Of a stretch of DNA of 60,826 bases, positions 24,374 to 32,407 are shown piece after piece. The stretch lies in the NCBI GenBank assembly GCA_031397815.1, contig JANNMJ010000220.1:1-60826 (forward strand). Direction: 5' to 3'. This DNA is from JANNMJ01 sp031397815. GTDB taxonomy: Bacteria; Bacteroidota; Bacteroidia; Cytophagales; Hymenobacteraceae. The translations under genes and the position numbers were made by a program. A model generated the notes under the pieces. It saw nothing but the letters and a program-made list of their open reading frames with translations, searched no databases and had not been told where the DNA came from. Position 1 is the first letter of the stretch; every line of letters begins with the position of its first letter.

Positions 24374-27106
24374 GTGTTGAAAAAATCTACTCTCCTCTTC
24401 TTCGTGGTCCTTTCCTCCGGAACGCTCGTTTCGGTAGCGCAGGCCCAGCCTTCTACCACAGCCACGGCCCCCGAAGGCCAGCAAAGCATTACCGGTAAAG
24501 TAATCGATTCCGATGCCTCACCCGTAACGGGCGCGGCGGTATCCATCGATGGCACCGTGTACACCACCAGCACCGACGCCACGGGCGCCTTCACGCTCAC
24601 GGGGCGGTTTGCGAAATGGCCCGCGCTGCTCATCATTGCCCGGCAGGGGTTCGTCTCGCAGGAGATGCCGCTGCAAGCGGCCAGTAGCGGCGTCATCGTC
24701 ACCCTCGACCGCTCGCCGCACGATGCCGGCGAGACCACTTGGGCCGCATCGAAACGGGAAGAAAACACCTTCAAGGTGCCGATTACCCTCGACCACCTGA
24801 CCGCCGACCGGATTGCCCGCGATCCGGCGGCCGATCCGGTGATGGGCGCGCTGGGGCGGCTGCGGGGCGTGGATATTTCGAGCAACAGCCTGCTCATCAA
24901 CACGGTCTCCACGCGCGGCTTCAATGCTACGCACACCACCCGCGTGGTGCAATTGGTGGATGGAGTGGATATCCAACTCCCTTCGTTGGGCCTGAACCTC
25001 GGCAATGCGCTGGGGGCGTCGCCGCTCGATATCGAGACGGTCGATCTGATTCACGGGCCTTCCTCCACGTTCTATGGCGTCAATGCCTTCAACGGCGCGG
25101 TGGTGATGGCCACCAAAGACCCTTTTCAGACGCCCGGCCTCAGCGTCAGCGTGCGCGGCGGGCAGCGCATGATGCAGGATGCGCAGCTGCGGTACGCGAC
25201 GCGGTTATCGTCGCGGTTGGCGGTAAAAGTCAATCTGAGCTACCTCACCGCCGACGACTGGACCGCCACCAACGACGACGCGCAGCGCTCATCGGTGGAT
25301 CCGCTGAACAACGTCCGCGGCGACCTGCGGGGGTATAATGCCGTCAGCCGCTACGGCGACGTGGGCCAGACCTACGGCGTGGAAGGCGGCGCGCTCTACC
25401 AGCAGCGGGTGTATATGCCGGGCTGGGGCGAACAGGATGCGATTGGCAGCGATTCTAAGGCGATCTCGATTCGGCTGAATCCGAGTGTATCGTATCTGGT
25501 GGGGCCGAATATGCGCGCTACCTACGAATACCGCTTCAACCGAATCGCGGGCACGATGCAGACCTCCGACCGGTACCGCCTCGAAGATGTCGATCTGCAC
25601 CTGCACCGCTTGGAGCTACGCGGCGCGAAATGGGCGATTCAGGCCTACCGCACCCAAGAAAGCGGGAAGGGGATTTACGACCTCAATCAGCTAGGGGCCG
25701 CGCTCCAGAACCAGCCCGACCCCAGCACGAACGGCCAGAAGACATACGCGCAAAACTATTTCAACACGTATCAGCAGCAGTATAATGGCTGGCTGACCAA
25801 TCACCCCGGCGATAACCTCGGGGCGCAACAGGCGGCCAGCACGGCCGCCGCGTCGATCCAAGTACCCGGCTCCTCGGCCGAGTACACGCGGCTGCACGAT
25901 TTGCTCGAAGACACCCCACTCCGGCAGGGGGGCGTGCGCCTACCGATCCGGAGTGCGCTTTCGGATGTGAGCGGGCAGTACGGAATCGACCTTCCCTGGG
26001 TCAATCTGCAAGTAGGGGGCAATTTCCGCCACTTCTCGCTCCGCTCCGATCAATCGCTCTTTCCCACGGCCACCGACCAGGAAAACGGCTCCAATACCCA
26101 GTACGGCGCTTATGCCGAAGCTTCTAGAGCCCTGTTTGATCGGCGCTTACGCCTGACCGCCGCCGGGCGCTTCGACGGTTTCAAGAACTTTGATGCTGTG
26201 TTTTCGCCGCGTCTGGCGGCGCTGGTTCTGCTCGGCGCAAACCGCGATCACGCGTTGCGCGCCAGCTTCGGGCAGGCTTACACGGCGCCCACGCAGATTC
26301 AGCAGTACGTCAATCTGGCCCAGCCGGACGCTTTGCAGATCGGCAACATCGGCCAGGGATTCGCGGGTTACACGCTCAAATCGCTGCAATCGGGCACCGA
26401 CCTGACCGCCGCGCAGGTGAAATACCAGCCCCTGAGCCTGGAAAAAGCCCTGACCGTGGAGGCCGGGTACCGCACGCTGCTCGCCAAGCGCCTACAGCTG
26501 GATTTCACGGCCTTCTCGACGCGCTACGACAACCTCGTCACCCAGACCACTTTCGTCGGCAACGCCGATGGCAGCCGTCCGGCCCCGGCGCAGCTAGCTA
26601 CCGTCGGACAGGCGGGCGCGACGGCGCGCGTGATCCAGACGTGGTACAACGCCCCGCAGCGCGTGAATCTGCACGGCCTGACGGTCGATGCCAAGTGGTT
26701 TGCCTCCGATGATCTGACCCTGTGGGGCAACTACACGCTGTTCGATCTCGTGGAAGACGCGAGTATCCCCGCCTCTTCCGTCGGGAATGAGAACCCCGTG
26801 AGCCTGTTCAGCGCCCCGCGTTACAAGGTGAACGTGGGCCTGTCGGGGTCGGCGGGGCCGTTGCGCTACGATGTGGCGGTGCGCTGGATGGATGCTTACG
26901 AGTATTCGTCGCCGTTCGCAGTCGTCCAGCTCGGCGAGCGGACGCTGCTGGATGCGCAGCTGACGTACACCGTCGCCAAGCTGGGCCTCAACGTGAGCGT
27001 CGGCGGCACCAACCTCGCCAATGCCGCCAATGTGTCGCTGGCGGGTGGCCCGTCGCTCGGGCGACAGCTTTTCGCCGGTCTGCGCTTCGACCTGCGCCAT
27101 CGCTAA
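24374..27106 (+). CDS. TonB-dependent receptor
   Basis: This 910-residue outer-membrane receptor starts at GTG (a TTG follows immediately). The signal peptide ends near AQAQ. A CarboxypepD_reg-like domain (about 38-115, GKVIDSDASPVTGAAVSIDG) precedes the plug (about 125-250), in which VDGVDIQLPSLGL and IETVDLIHGPSSTFYGVNAF are the typical second half. The barrel ends LFAGLRFDLRHR. Unlike the 1034-3472 receptor it lacks a DUF4249 partner and instead sits between a beta-helix lipoprotein and a small secreted beta-sandwich protein. The substrate cannot be told from sequence. Confidence 0.92.
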   Translation: MLKKSTLLFFVVLSSGTLVSVAQAQPSTTATAPEGQQSITGKVIDSDASPVTGAAVSIDGTVYTTSTDATGAFTLTGRFAKWPALLIIARQGFVSQEMPLQAASSGVIVTLDRSPHDAGETTWAASKREENTFKVPITLDHLTADRIARDPAADPVMGALGRLRGVDISSNSLLINTVSTRGFNATHTTRVVQLVDGVDIQLPSLGLNLGNALGASPLDIETVDLIHGPSSTFYGVNAFNGAVVMATKDPFQTPGLSVSVRGGQRMMQDAQLRYATRLSSRLAVKVNLSYLTADDWTATNDDAQRSSVDPLNNVRGDLRGYNAVSRYGDVGQTYGVEGGALYQQRVYMPGWGEQDAIGSDSKAISIRLNPSVSYLVGPNMRATYEYRFNRIAGTMQTSDRYRLEDVDLHLHRLELRGAKWAIQAYRTQESGKGIYDLNQLGAALQNQPDPSTNGQKTYAQNYFNTYQQQYNGWLTNHPGDNLGAQQAASTAAASIQVPGSSAEYTRLHDLLEDTPLRQGGVRLPIRSALSDVSGQYGIDLPWVNLQVGGNFRHFSLRSDQSLFPTATDQENGSNTQYGAYAEASRALFDRRLRLTAAGRFDGFKNFDAVFSPRLAALVLLGANRDHALRASFGQAYTAPTQIQQYVNLAQPDALQIGNIGQGFAGYTLKSLQSGTDLTAAQVKYQPLSLEKALTVEAGYRTLLAKRLQLDFTAFSTRYDNLVTQTTFVGNADGSRPAPAQLATVGQAGATARVIQTWYNAPQRVNLHGLTVDAKWFASDDLTLWGNYTLFDLVEDASIPASSVGNENPVSLFSAPRYKVNVGLSGSAGPLRYDVAVRWMDAYEYSSPFAVVQLGERTLLDAQLTYTVAKLGLNVSVGGTNLANAANVSLAGGPSLGRQLFAGLRFDLRHR

Positions 27107-27157
27107 GCGAGTGCGCGCCTGCCTCTCTCATCAACCCACGGTTCCACCTCTTCACAT

Positions 27158-27601
27158 ATGCGTCTCTTTTTCTCGATTCTTGCCATGCTCTGCTTATGCA
27201 GCGTGGTAAGTCTGGCCCAGCAGGGAAATGCTCAGGCCGCTACCGCCAATAATCTACCGGCTCGCACGGGCGCGGCGCCCGCCGCACCCGCCGCGCCCGC
27301 CGACGAAAACGTCGAAATCACGATGCTTCAGGGGAAGGTCGTCGATTTGGACGGCAATCCCCTGCCCGGCGCAACGTTGATGGTGGAAGGCACCGACTGG
27401 ATAACCGTCACGAACGGCAAAGGCGAGTACGCCCTCCCGATGAAAGGCATTACGGCGGCCGCCCGCGTAAAGTGCAGCTACCAAGGCATGGCAGATCTTT
27501 CGCTCCCCATCCCCCTCAACTCGCCCGGCCTCACCATTCGGATGGCCGGCAGCTCGAGGCTCGTCGCGCCCACTGCCCCCGGCAAACCCCGGGATTTGTA
27601 A
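27158..27601 (+). CDS. Secreted stand-alone carboxypeptidase-regulatory-like protein
   Basis: This 147-residue exported protein has a signal peptide (cleavage near SLAQQ), an Ala/Pro-rich linker (about 35-52), then a single CarboxypepD_reg-like beta-sandwich: LQGKVVDLDGNPLPGATLMV, WITVTNGKGEYALPMKG, VKCSYQGM. This is the same fold that TonB receptors carry at their N-terminus, here as a separate protein 51 bp after a receptor gene. By inference it may be a periplasmic or surface partner that docks on the receptor. It is followed by a terminator, closing the three-gene locus. Confidence 0.8.
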   Translation: MRLFFSILAMLCLCSVVSLAQQGNAQAATANNLPARTGAAPAAPAAPADENVEITMLQGKVVDLDGNPLPGATLMVEGTDWITVTNGKGEYALPMKGITAAARVKCSYQGMADLSLPIPLNSPGLTIRMAGSSRLVAPTAPGKPRDL

Positions 27602-27676
27602 CGAAGCCTTCGGTTTTGAAGGGCGGCGCTGTTCGGCGGCGCTGAAACCTTTGGGATGAGATAATAGGCTCCTCGC

Positions 27677-27717
27677 AAAAAGCCCCCGTTTCCTTGAGTG
27701 GAAACGGGGGCTTTTGT
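27677..27717 (+). terminator. Rho-independent terminator
   Basis: The stem agcccccgtttcc / ggaaacgggggct has a T-run (cttttgtt) and lies about 75 bp after the 27158-27601 gene. Confidence 0.9.
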
Positions 27718-27833
27718 TATGGGGTAGTTTCCTTCGGGCAACACAATTGGGAAATCTTACCGGCCTGACCGGGGCTTTACTCCTACCCTCTCAAACGGAA
27801 AGTTTTGACTCGATTCTGTTAGTCCACTGAACG

Positions 27834-27867
27834 AAAAAGGGCCCTCAGCTTACGCTGAAGGCCCTTT
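27834..27867 (-). terminator. Terminator for tRNA-Lys
   Basis: On the minus strand AAGGGCCTTCAGC / GCTGAGGGCCCTT plus a T-run lies immediately after the encoded CCA of the tRNA gene. The flanking A- and T-runs would let it work in both directions. Confidence 0.85.
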
Positions 27868-27944
27868 TGGTGATCCCGCTGAGACTCGAACTCAGGACCC
27901 GTACATTAAAAGTGTACTGCTCTAACCAACTGAGCTACGGAATC
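27868..27944 (-). tRNA. tRNA-Lys (anticodon TTT)
   Basis: On the minus strand the acceptor GATTCCG pairs with CGGGATC (one G-T pair), the D-arm is GCTCAGTTGGTTAGAGC, the anticodon stem GTACA / TGTAC encloses CTTTTAA (anticodon TTT), and the T-arm is CTGAG TTCGAGT CTCAG. Discriminator A is followed by an encoded CCA. A TACCTTTG promoter box lies about 50 bp upstream and a terminator directly downstream, so it is a single-gene transcript. Confidence 0.96.
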
Positions 27945-27993
27945 GGAAGTCGCAGGAAACGTGGGCCGATTGCCCTTCCGTTATTTGCGGGTG

Positions 27994-28001
27994 CAAAGGT
28001 A
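27994..28001 (-). promoter_or_regulatory. TAnnTTTG -7 box for tRNA-Lys
   Basis: TACCTTTG on the minus strand, 49 bp before the mature tRNA 5' end, matches the Bacteroidota -7 consensus. Confidence 0.6.
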
Positions 28002-28024
28002 GGAAGCCGATAGCCATTGACGCA

Positions 28025-28786
28025 ATGAAAGAGCAGAAAAACTTCACACTGACTGGTTGGCGATGCGTGATGGCGGCCTTTCTGATGGCGCTAAGCTACA
28101 CGGTATCAGCCACTCCACCGTCGGCGGCGCGGTTGATTCAGGTGGCTGATTCGTTGTTGACGACCGGCGAATACCGGCAGGCGGCGGAGCAATACAAGGT
28201 CGCGGTGGCGCAAAAGCCGTCTCCGGCGGTGCTGTTTCGCCTTGCTTTTGCCTACGAACAGGATGGCAGGGCACCGGAAGCACTCTGGGCGCTGCGCCGG
28301 GCCTACGAGCGCGGCCCCGATCGCAGCATCCTACGGAAGATGGACGCGCTGGCCGCCGCGCACCACATAACCGGCTACGAATACGGCGACCGCTACTTCT
28401 TCCTGACCCTGCTCCGCCGCAACTACCAATGGCTGCTCGAAGCGGGGCTGTTCGTGGGAGTGCTTCTCGCGACGGGGCTGGTACTACGGCGCCGGCGACA
28501 GCCGTCCACGCGGCCGTGGGCGGGCGCGCTGCTGGCCTACGTGGGCGTGGCGGCCGTCGGCATCAACTTCATCACCCCCGACCGCCTCGGCAGAGAAGTC
28601 ATCGTACGGCGCCCCGCAGCGCTGATGAGCGGCCCCAGCGCGGGCGCCCACTGGCTCGCTACGCTCCCGGCGGGCCAACAAGTGCCCGTTATGAGCGCCG
28701 GGCAGGATATCTGGCTACCCGTGCGGTGGCAGGGCCAAAAGGCTTGGCTGCGCACCAGTGACCTTTATCAGGCCGAAGAAGAGTAG
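28025..28786 (+). CDS. TPR / SH3-like membrane protein (BatE-like)
   Basis: This 253-residue protein has a signal peptide (about 1-29), tetratricopeptide-like helices (about 35-105: ADSLLTTGEYRQAAEQYKVA, FRLAFAYEQDGRAPEALWAL), two membrane segments (about 135-155 and 166-185) and a C-terminal SH3-like domain (about 195-250: LMSGPSAGAHWLATLPAGQQ, WLPVRWQGQKAWLRTSDLY). This architecture matches proteins annotated BatE in Bacteroidota, which usually sit in a bat operon; here no bat genes are adjacent. The function is probably envelope-related; the SH3-like domain could bind peptidoglycan or protein. Confidence 0.75.
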   Translation: MKEQKNFTLTGWRCVMAAFLMALSYTVSATPPSAARLIQVADSLLTTGEYRQAAEQYKVAVAQKPSPAVLFRLAFAYEQDGRAPEALWALRRAYERGPDRSILRKMDALAAAHHITGYEYGDRYFFLTLLRRNYQWLLEAGLFVGVLLATGLVLRRRRQPSTRPWAGALLAYVGVAAVGINFITPDRLGREVIVRRPAALMSGPSAGAHWLATLPAGQQVPVMSAGQDIWLPVRWQGQKAWLRTSDLYQAEEE

Positions 28787-28817
28787 CGGGCGGAATTGGC
28801 GGAGCGGGCTGAACGCG

Positions 28818-29747
28818 CTAAAGCGCACGTAGCGCTTTTATCGTCAGCAGCAATCGCCATAAATCAAACGCCCGCAGCGCCGGATCAGCAGAAGTCAGAT
28901 TTTTCAGGAGATGCGGCTCCAGAGCTTCCAGCGCACGCTGGGCCGTGCGGCTCAGATGAAGGCTTTGGAGCCATTGGGCAGTTTGCCACAGCCGACTGGC
29001 CGTAGCGCCGGGTTGCCCCTGTTGCCCCAGACGCACCAAGTTCAGCACCGCTTCGCGGGTTTTGGCGAGGAAGGCAGCGGCGGGCTCCAAGCCGAGGTGC
29101 AAAACCGGGTTATCGAGGTGCGTGAGCCGGATAGCGGCCGACGCCAACGCGCCGCCGAGCGCCGTGTCTTCGTGTCCGTAGGTGCGACCGAGCGTTTCAT
29201 CCAGCTTGAACTGCTGGTAAATGGGCCGCTGAATCAGCAGATTGTTGAGCGTGAAAGCGGCATAGGGCGCCAATTGCCGCTGCTGAGCCGACCGCTGCTC
29301 GCGCGCCCGGCCGTAGGCCCACCGCAGGCGCCAAGTGGGGTCTGAGGGGGGCGCGTCGTGATAGGCGGTGCCCCCGATGACGGCCTGTGGAGGGGTGTTG
29401 GCGTTATCCGTCGCAACGGCCGCGACGTAACGCGCCACAAATGCCTCATCGGGCAGCCCGCTATCACCGTCGAGGAAGAGGAGCCAAGGGTGCTGCGCGG
29501 CGGCGGCCAGCTGATTGCGGATGGCGGCCCGGCCGATGTTCTGCGGCAGCACCTGATACCGGACGTGCAGAAGGTCGGCGAGCGCCTGCTGATTCGCGGC
29601 CCGCGCTACTGGGTCGGGCGAGGCATCGTCGAAAACCAGAATTTCGAAAGTCAGGCCCGGCACGGCGCGGCATTGCCGGTGAAGCGCCGTCACGAGCGCC
29701 CCAACAGACCAGTTGAAGACAGGCAGCAGAATCGAGAGCGCGTCCAT
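28818..29747 (-). CDS. Family 2 glycosyltransferase
   Basis: This 309-residue protein has a GT-A fold. The N-terminus LSILLPVFNWSV is the first strand, VFDDASPDP binds the nucleotide, and LLFLDGDSGLPDEAF carries the DXD-type metal site. NIGRAAIRNQLAAAA between them is typical of GT2. The C-terminal helical part (about 205-309) is unlike standard GT2 domains and may determine the acceptor. No membrane segment is seen. It stands 70 bp downstream of ftsE. The sugar and acceptor are unknown. Confidence 0.88.
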   Translation of the reverse strand: MDALSILLPVFNWSVGALVTALHRQCRAVPGLTFEILVFDDASPDPVARAANQQALADLLHVRYQVLPQNIGRAAIRNQLAAAAQHPWLLFLDGDSGLPDEAFVARYVAAVATDNANTPPQAVIGGTAYHDAPPSDPTWRLRWAYGRAREQRSAQQRQLAPYAAFTLNNLLIQRPIYQQFKLDETLGRTYGHEDTALGGALASAAIRLTHLDNPVLHLGLEPAAAFLAKTREAVLNLVRLGQQGQPGATASRLWQTAQWLQSLHLSRTAQRALEALEPHLLKNLTSADPALRAFDLWRLLLTIKALRAL

Positions 29748-29817
29748 CCAATTCGAGTTGGTAGCAGCGCGCCGGGGCGGGCTGTGAGGCCATCAGAAGC
29801 GCCCAGCGGCGCCGAGG

Positions 29818-30657
29818 CTATGCCGTGCGCAGCAGCTCGTCGAGCGTGGCTTCGCGCACCACGCCGTCGGCGCAGCGCAGGATGCGGTGCGGGTAGCGGC
29901 GCATCACTTCGTAATTGTGCGTGGCCATCAGCACGGCCGTACCGCCGCGGTTGATTTCCTCGAAGAGCCGCATAATGCCGTCGGCGACGTCGGGGTCGAG
30001 GTTGCCGGTAGGCTCATCCGCCAACAGGACGGCGGGGTCGTTGAGGAGCGCGCGGGCGATGACGACGCGCTGCTGCTCACCGCCGGAAAGCTGGTGCGGC
30101 ATCCGCCCGGTGGCCTCGCCGCCCAGGCCCACGCGCATCAGCACTTCCGCAATGCGCTGCTTGATGAGCGCCTTGTGCAGCCAACCGGTAGCGCGCAGCA
30201 CGAACCGCAGGTTTTCGGCCACGGTGCGGTCGAAGAGGAGCTGAAAATCCTGAAAGATGATGCCGAGCTTGCGCCGCAGCAACGGCACCTGCGCGCGGGT
30301 CAGCACGCGTAAGCGGTAGCCCGCCACCGTACCCGCGCCGGAGCCGAGGGGCAAATCAGCGTAAAGCGTTTTGAGGAGCGACGATTTTCCCGACCCCGTT
30401 CGCCCCACGAGGTACACGAACTCGCCGGGGGCGAGCTGAAACGTGACGCCGCGCAGCACCGGCGCCACTCCCGGACCGGGCGCCACATCAACGCCCTGCA
30501 CCACCACGACGGGCACGGAAGCCTCACTGCCCGAACCTGTCGGCTCGGTCATTGGCTCAGACGTCGGCTTAGTCATCGAGTCAGACGCGTGATTCGGAGC
30601 GCCGTCAGGCGCTGGGTCAAGCGCTGGGTCGAGCGGCGGAACGGGCGGGTCAATCAT
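29818..30657 (-). CDS. ftsE: Cell-division ABC transporter ATP-binding protein FtsE
   Basis: This 279-residue ATPase pairs with FtsX to activate peptidoglycan hydrolases at the septum. Motifs are Walker A GRTGSGKSSLL, signature LSGGEQQRVVIARAL, Walker B VLLADEPTGNLD and the H-loop ATHN. The start chosen overlaps the previous gene's stop by 4 bp (ATGA). It adds about 50 residues rich in Pro, Asp, Thr and Met (PPVPPLDPALD, TKPTSEPMTEPTG) that normal FtsE lacks; an internal Met could be the true start. FtsX is not in the window. Assignment to FtsE rather than to LolD/MacB-type ATPases rests on general resemblance. Confidence 0.82.
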   Translation of the reverse strand: MIDPPVPPLDPALDPAPDGAPNHASDSMTKPTSEPMTEPTGSGSEASVPVVVVQGVDVAPGPGVAPVLRGVTFQLAPGEFVYLVGRTGSGKSSLLKTLYADLPLGSGAGTVAGYRLRVLTRAQVPLLRRKLGIIFQDFQLLFDRTVAENLRFVLRATGWLHKALIKQRIAEVLMRVGLGGEATGRMPHQLSGGEQQRVVIARALLNDPAVLLADEPTGNLDPDVADGIMRLFEEINRGGTAVLMATHNYEVMRRYPHRILRCADGVVREATLDELLRTA

Positions 30658-30857
30658 AGCGCAAGAGGTTGAAGCTTGCCAAATTCGAGCCCTTGGATAA
30701 CCGCCGCCAACGCTTCCTCTTTCCCTTCCAAACCGTAGCGCTCTAGGTTCTTGAGCGGCCGGTCGGCGCGGAAATACGCGATGAGGACGAAGTCGGCATC
30801 GCGGAGCTGGATATAATCCGGAATCTTGGCTTTGCCCCGAACTTTGATGATATACAT
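30654..30857 (-). CDS. Small protein translationally coupled to ftsE
   Basis: This 67-residue protein (MYIIKVRGKAKIPDYIQLRD at the start) has no signal or membrane segment. I do not recognise a domain. Its stop codon overlaps the ftsE start as ATGA, strongly suggesting coupled translation, and a TAACTTTC box (30865-30872, one mismatch to TAnnTTTG) lies just upstream. It probably works with FtsE or controls its translation; that is inference from position only. Confidence 0.75.
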   Translation of the reverse strand: MYIIKVRGKAKIPDYIQLRDADFVLIAYFRADRPLKNLERYGLEGKEEALAAVIQGLEFGKLQPLAL

Positions 30858-30864
30858 AGGCCGC

Positions 30865-30872
30865 GAAAGTTA
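30865..30872 (-). promoter_or_regulatory. Near-consensus -7 box for the small gene-ftsE transcript
   Basis: TAACTTTC on the minus strand matches TAnnTTTG at seven of eight positions and lies 7 bp before the ATG of the small gene, which would give a very short leader. Confidence 0.35.
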
Positions 30873-30893
30873 GGCAGCAACCACCGTCAGGCG

Positions 30894-31499
30894 CTACGAA
30901 AGCTGTTCGTAGAGCAGCGTCGTCTGGCAACCCACTACATCGACGCCTTGTTCGGCGCAGAGCGCGAGCTGAAGGGGCGTCCGGACACCCGCCGCAATCA
31001 GGAGCGTCGCGAAAGAGTAGTTATCGTACACCGTCACGAGCTGTTCGAGCAGCCGCAGCCACTCCTGCCCTTCGGCTTCGAGGCGGTTGACCGGCATTTG
31101 CACGAACGCCGCGCCCGCCCGCGCCGCCAACACCGCCTGCGCCACCGAGGTAATGCCCGTGGCGCACGACTTGATGCCTTTTTCGCCGAAAAAGCTGATT
31201 GCCCGCATCCCGGCGCGGGTCAGCGGGAGTGAGATGACGACGTTTGGGTTGAGGTCCGTGAGTAGCTCGCCGTCGTGGATGAGGGCGTCGGCGTCGTTGG
31301 TGGCGGCGGTGGGGGGCGGCACCAGCACGGGCGCTTCCGTCAGCTCGGCGAGGGTGCGGTAATGCCGCATCGTGGCGTCGAGGCCACCGATACCGGCTTC
31401 CACCAACGCCGCCTCGCGGACCAATACGCCGTCGAGCAGACCGATTTCCGACGCATCGGAAACTTCTTCCAGAGAAGCAGACTCGATAAAGAGGTTCAT
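30894..31499 (-). CDS. Transaldolase/fructose-6-phosphate aldolase-fold protein without catalytic lysine
   Basis: This 201-residue protein aligns along its length with fructose-6-phosphate aldolase (FSA, 220 residues): MNLFIESASLEEV for the first strand, GIKSCATGITSVAQAVLAARAGAAFV for strands 5-6, PVNRLEAEG, and VRTPLQLALCAEQGVDVV near the end. However, the FSA motif VVK(V/I)PVT is here VISLPLT, so the Schiff-base Lys is Ser, and the TTNPS motif near residue 30 is replaced by LVREA. The C-terminal helix is also short. It is therefore probably not an aldolase; a regulatory or different catalytic role is possible. The start is placed after the SRP RNA gene; longer upstream frames run into that RNA. 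Confidence 0.82.
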   Translation of the reverse strand: MNLFIESASLEEVSDASEIGLLDGVLVREAALVEAGIGGLDATMRHYRTLAELTEAPVLVPPPTAATNDADALIHDGELLTDLNPNVVISLPLTRAGMRAISFFGEKGIKSCATGITSVAQAVLAARAGAAFVQMPVNRLEAEGQEWLRLLEQLVTVYDNYSFATLLIAAGVRTPLQLALCAEQGVDVVGCQTTLLYEQLS

Positions 31500-31603
31500 C
31501 GGAGTAGGACGTAAACCGAAGCCGGAGCTTCGTCGGAAAGTATGTTCTAAAGAGCCGTAAACGCGCCGAATATGCGGCGCAGCGCTCACGATAGGGCAAA
31601 AAA

Positions 31604-31697
31604 AAAGCAAGCCGAACATCGCACCGCTCAACCGCCTACCCTTGCTGCCTTCCGGCCCTGGGGGAGTTCAGCGGGAGCTGGTCGTGCCGGCTTGCCG
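31604..31697 (-). ncRNA. ffs: Signal recognition particle RNA (small bacterial type)
   Basis: On the minus strand the conserved domain IV is intact: GAACTCCCCCAGGGCCGGAA followed by GGCAGCAAGGGTA, with the GGAA tetraloop and the asymmetric-loop bases that bind Ffh. The ends pair (GCAAGCCG at the 5' side, CGGCTTGC at the 3' side) and a run of nine T follows, forming its own terminator. A TACATTTG promoter box sits just upstream (31701-31708). The length of about 94 nt fits the 4.5S class. Protein frames through this region are spurious. Confidence 0.95.
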
Positions 31698-31700
31698 CTA

Positions 31701-31708
31701 CAAATGTA
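31701..31708 (-). promoter_or_regulatory. TAnnTTTG -7 box for the SRP RNA gene
   Basis: TACATTTG on the minus strand ends 4 bp before the inferred 5' end of the RNA, the expected distance for a -7 element. Confidence 0.65.
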
Positions 31709-31895
31709 CGGCGCGACTTCCGAGTTTCCACGCTCCCTCCCCCGATTTGCCGCTGCCGTGGCTGCTGACGATTAGAGCAAGTTCGAGCCACAATCCGTAA
31801 CTCCTTGACTAACTGACTCCCATCTCGTTTGTTGTGGGGCCGGGGGTGTGGATTCGCGCTGAATGGCTTTAAAAGGACTGTTCGGGAAACGACTT

Positions 31896-32273
31896 CTAAT
31901 CCTCGGGATACGGCAAAAACACGAATTCCATAAACTCCGGGTCGACCACGAAGAGGCACGCGTACTCGTCGGCGTCTTTGTAGGCGGCGCGGAAGGCGGC
32001 TTCCCCCTCCCCTTCCTGCACCAGTCCGCGCTGCACGAATTCCTCCAAAGTGGCGGCGAAGACGTGCCATTGCATCAGCCGCTCCGGCCCGCTCACGAGG
32101 AGCGCGCCGAGCGCAACCGGCTCACGGGAGAAGACGAAAATCGGAAACTCCGACAAGGTGTGGTCGCGGATGGCATCGGAAGCTTCGCGAAGCAAATCCG
32201 ACGCGCGCGAGAAGTCCGACGTAATGGTGCCGAGGAATTTGCCTTTGGCTTGAAGCTCCGGGTCGTTTTCCAT
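31896..32273 (-). CDS. Small cytoplasmic protein of unknown function
   Basis: This 125-residue acidic protein starts at MENDPELQAKGKFLGTITSD. It has no signal or membrane segment. Helical N-terminal part (SRASDLLREASDAIRDH), then a beta-rich half (FPIFVFSREPVALGALLV; QWHVFAATLEEFVQRGLV) and a C-terminus ending EFMEFVFLPYPED. I do not recognise the family; the regular alternation suggests a compact alpha/beta domain. It lies 134 bp downstream of rlmD on the same strand. Confidence 0.72.
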   Translation of the reverse strand: MENDPELQAKGKFLGTITSDFSRASDLLREASDAIRDHTLSEFPIFVFSREPVALGALLVSGPERLMQWHVFAATLEEFVQRGLVQEGEGEAAFRAAYKDADEYACLFVVDPEFMEFVFLPYPED

Positions 32274-32407
32274 ATCGAAAGGAAAGAAAAAGTACGCTTT
32301 TGACGAACTGTGGACGGTGCACCGTTCAACGTAGAAAGAAACAGCGGCGCTGCATTGCAACACGCTTGCGCCGTGAAAGGAGCTGAGCTACAAGCGGGTC
32401 AGAATCT

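Noticed and set aside
31500..31631. Longer start for the transaldolase-fold protein
   Set aside because: It would run into the SRP RNA gene; the start at 31499 aligns with the family's N-terminal strand.
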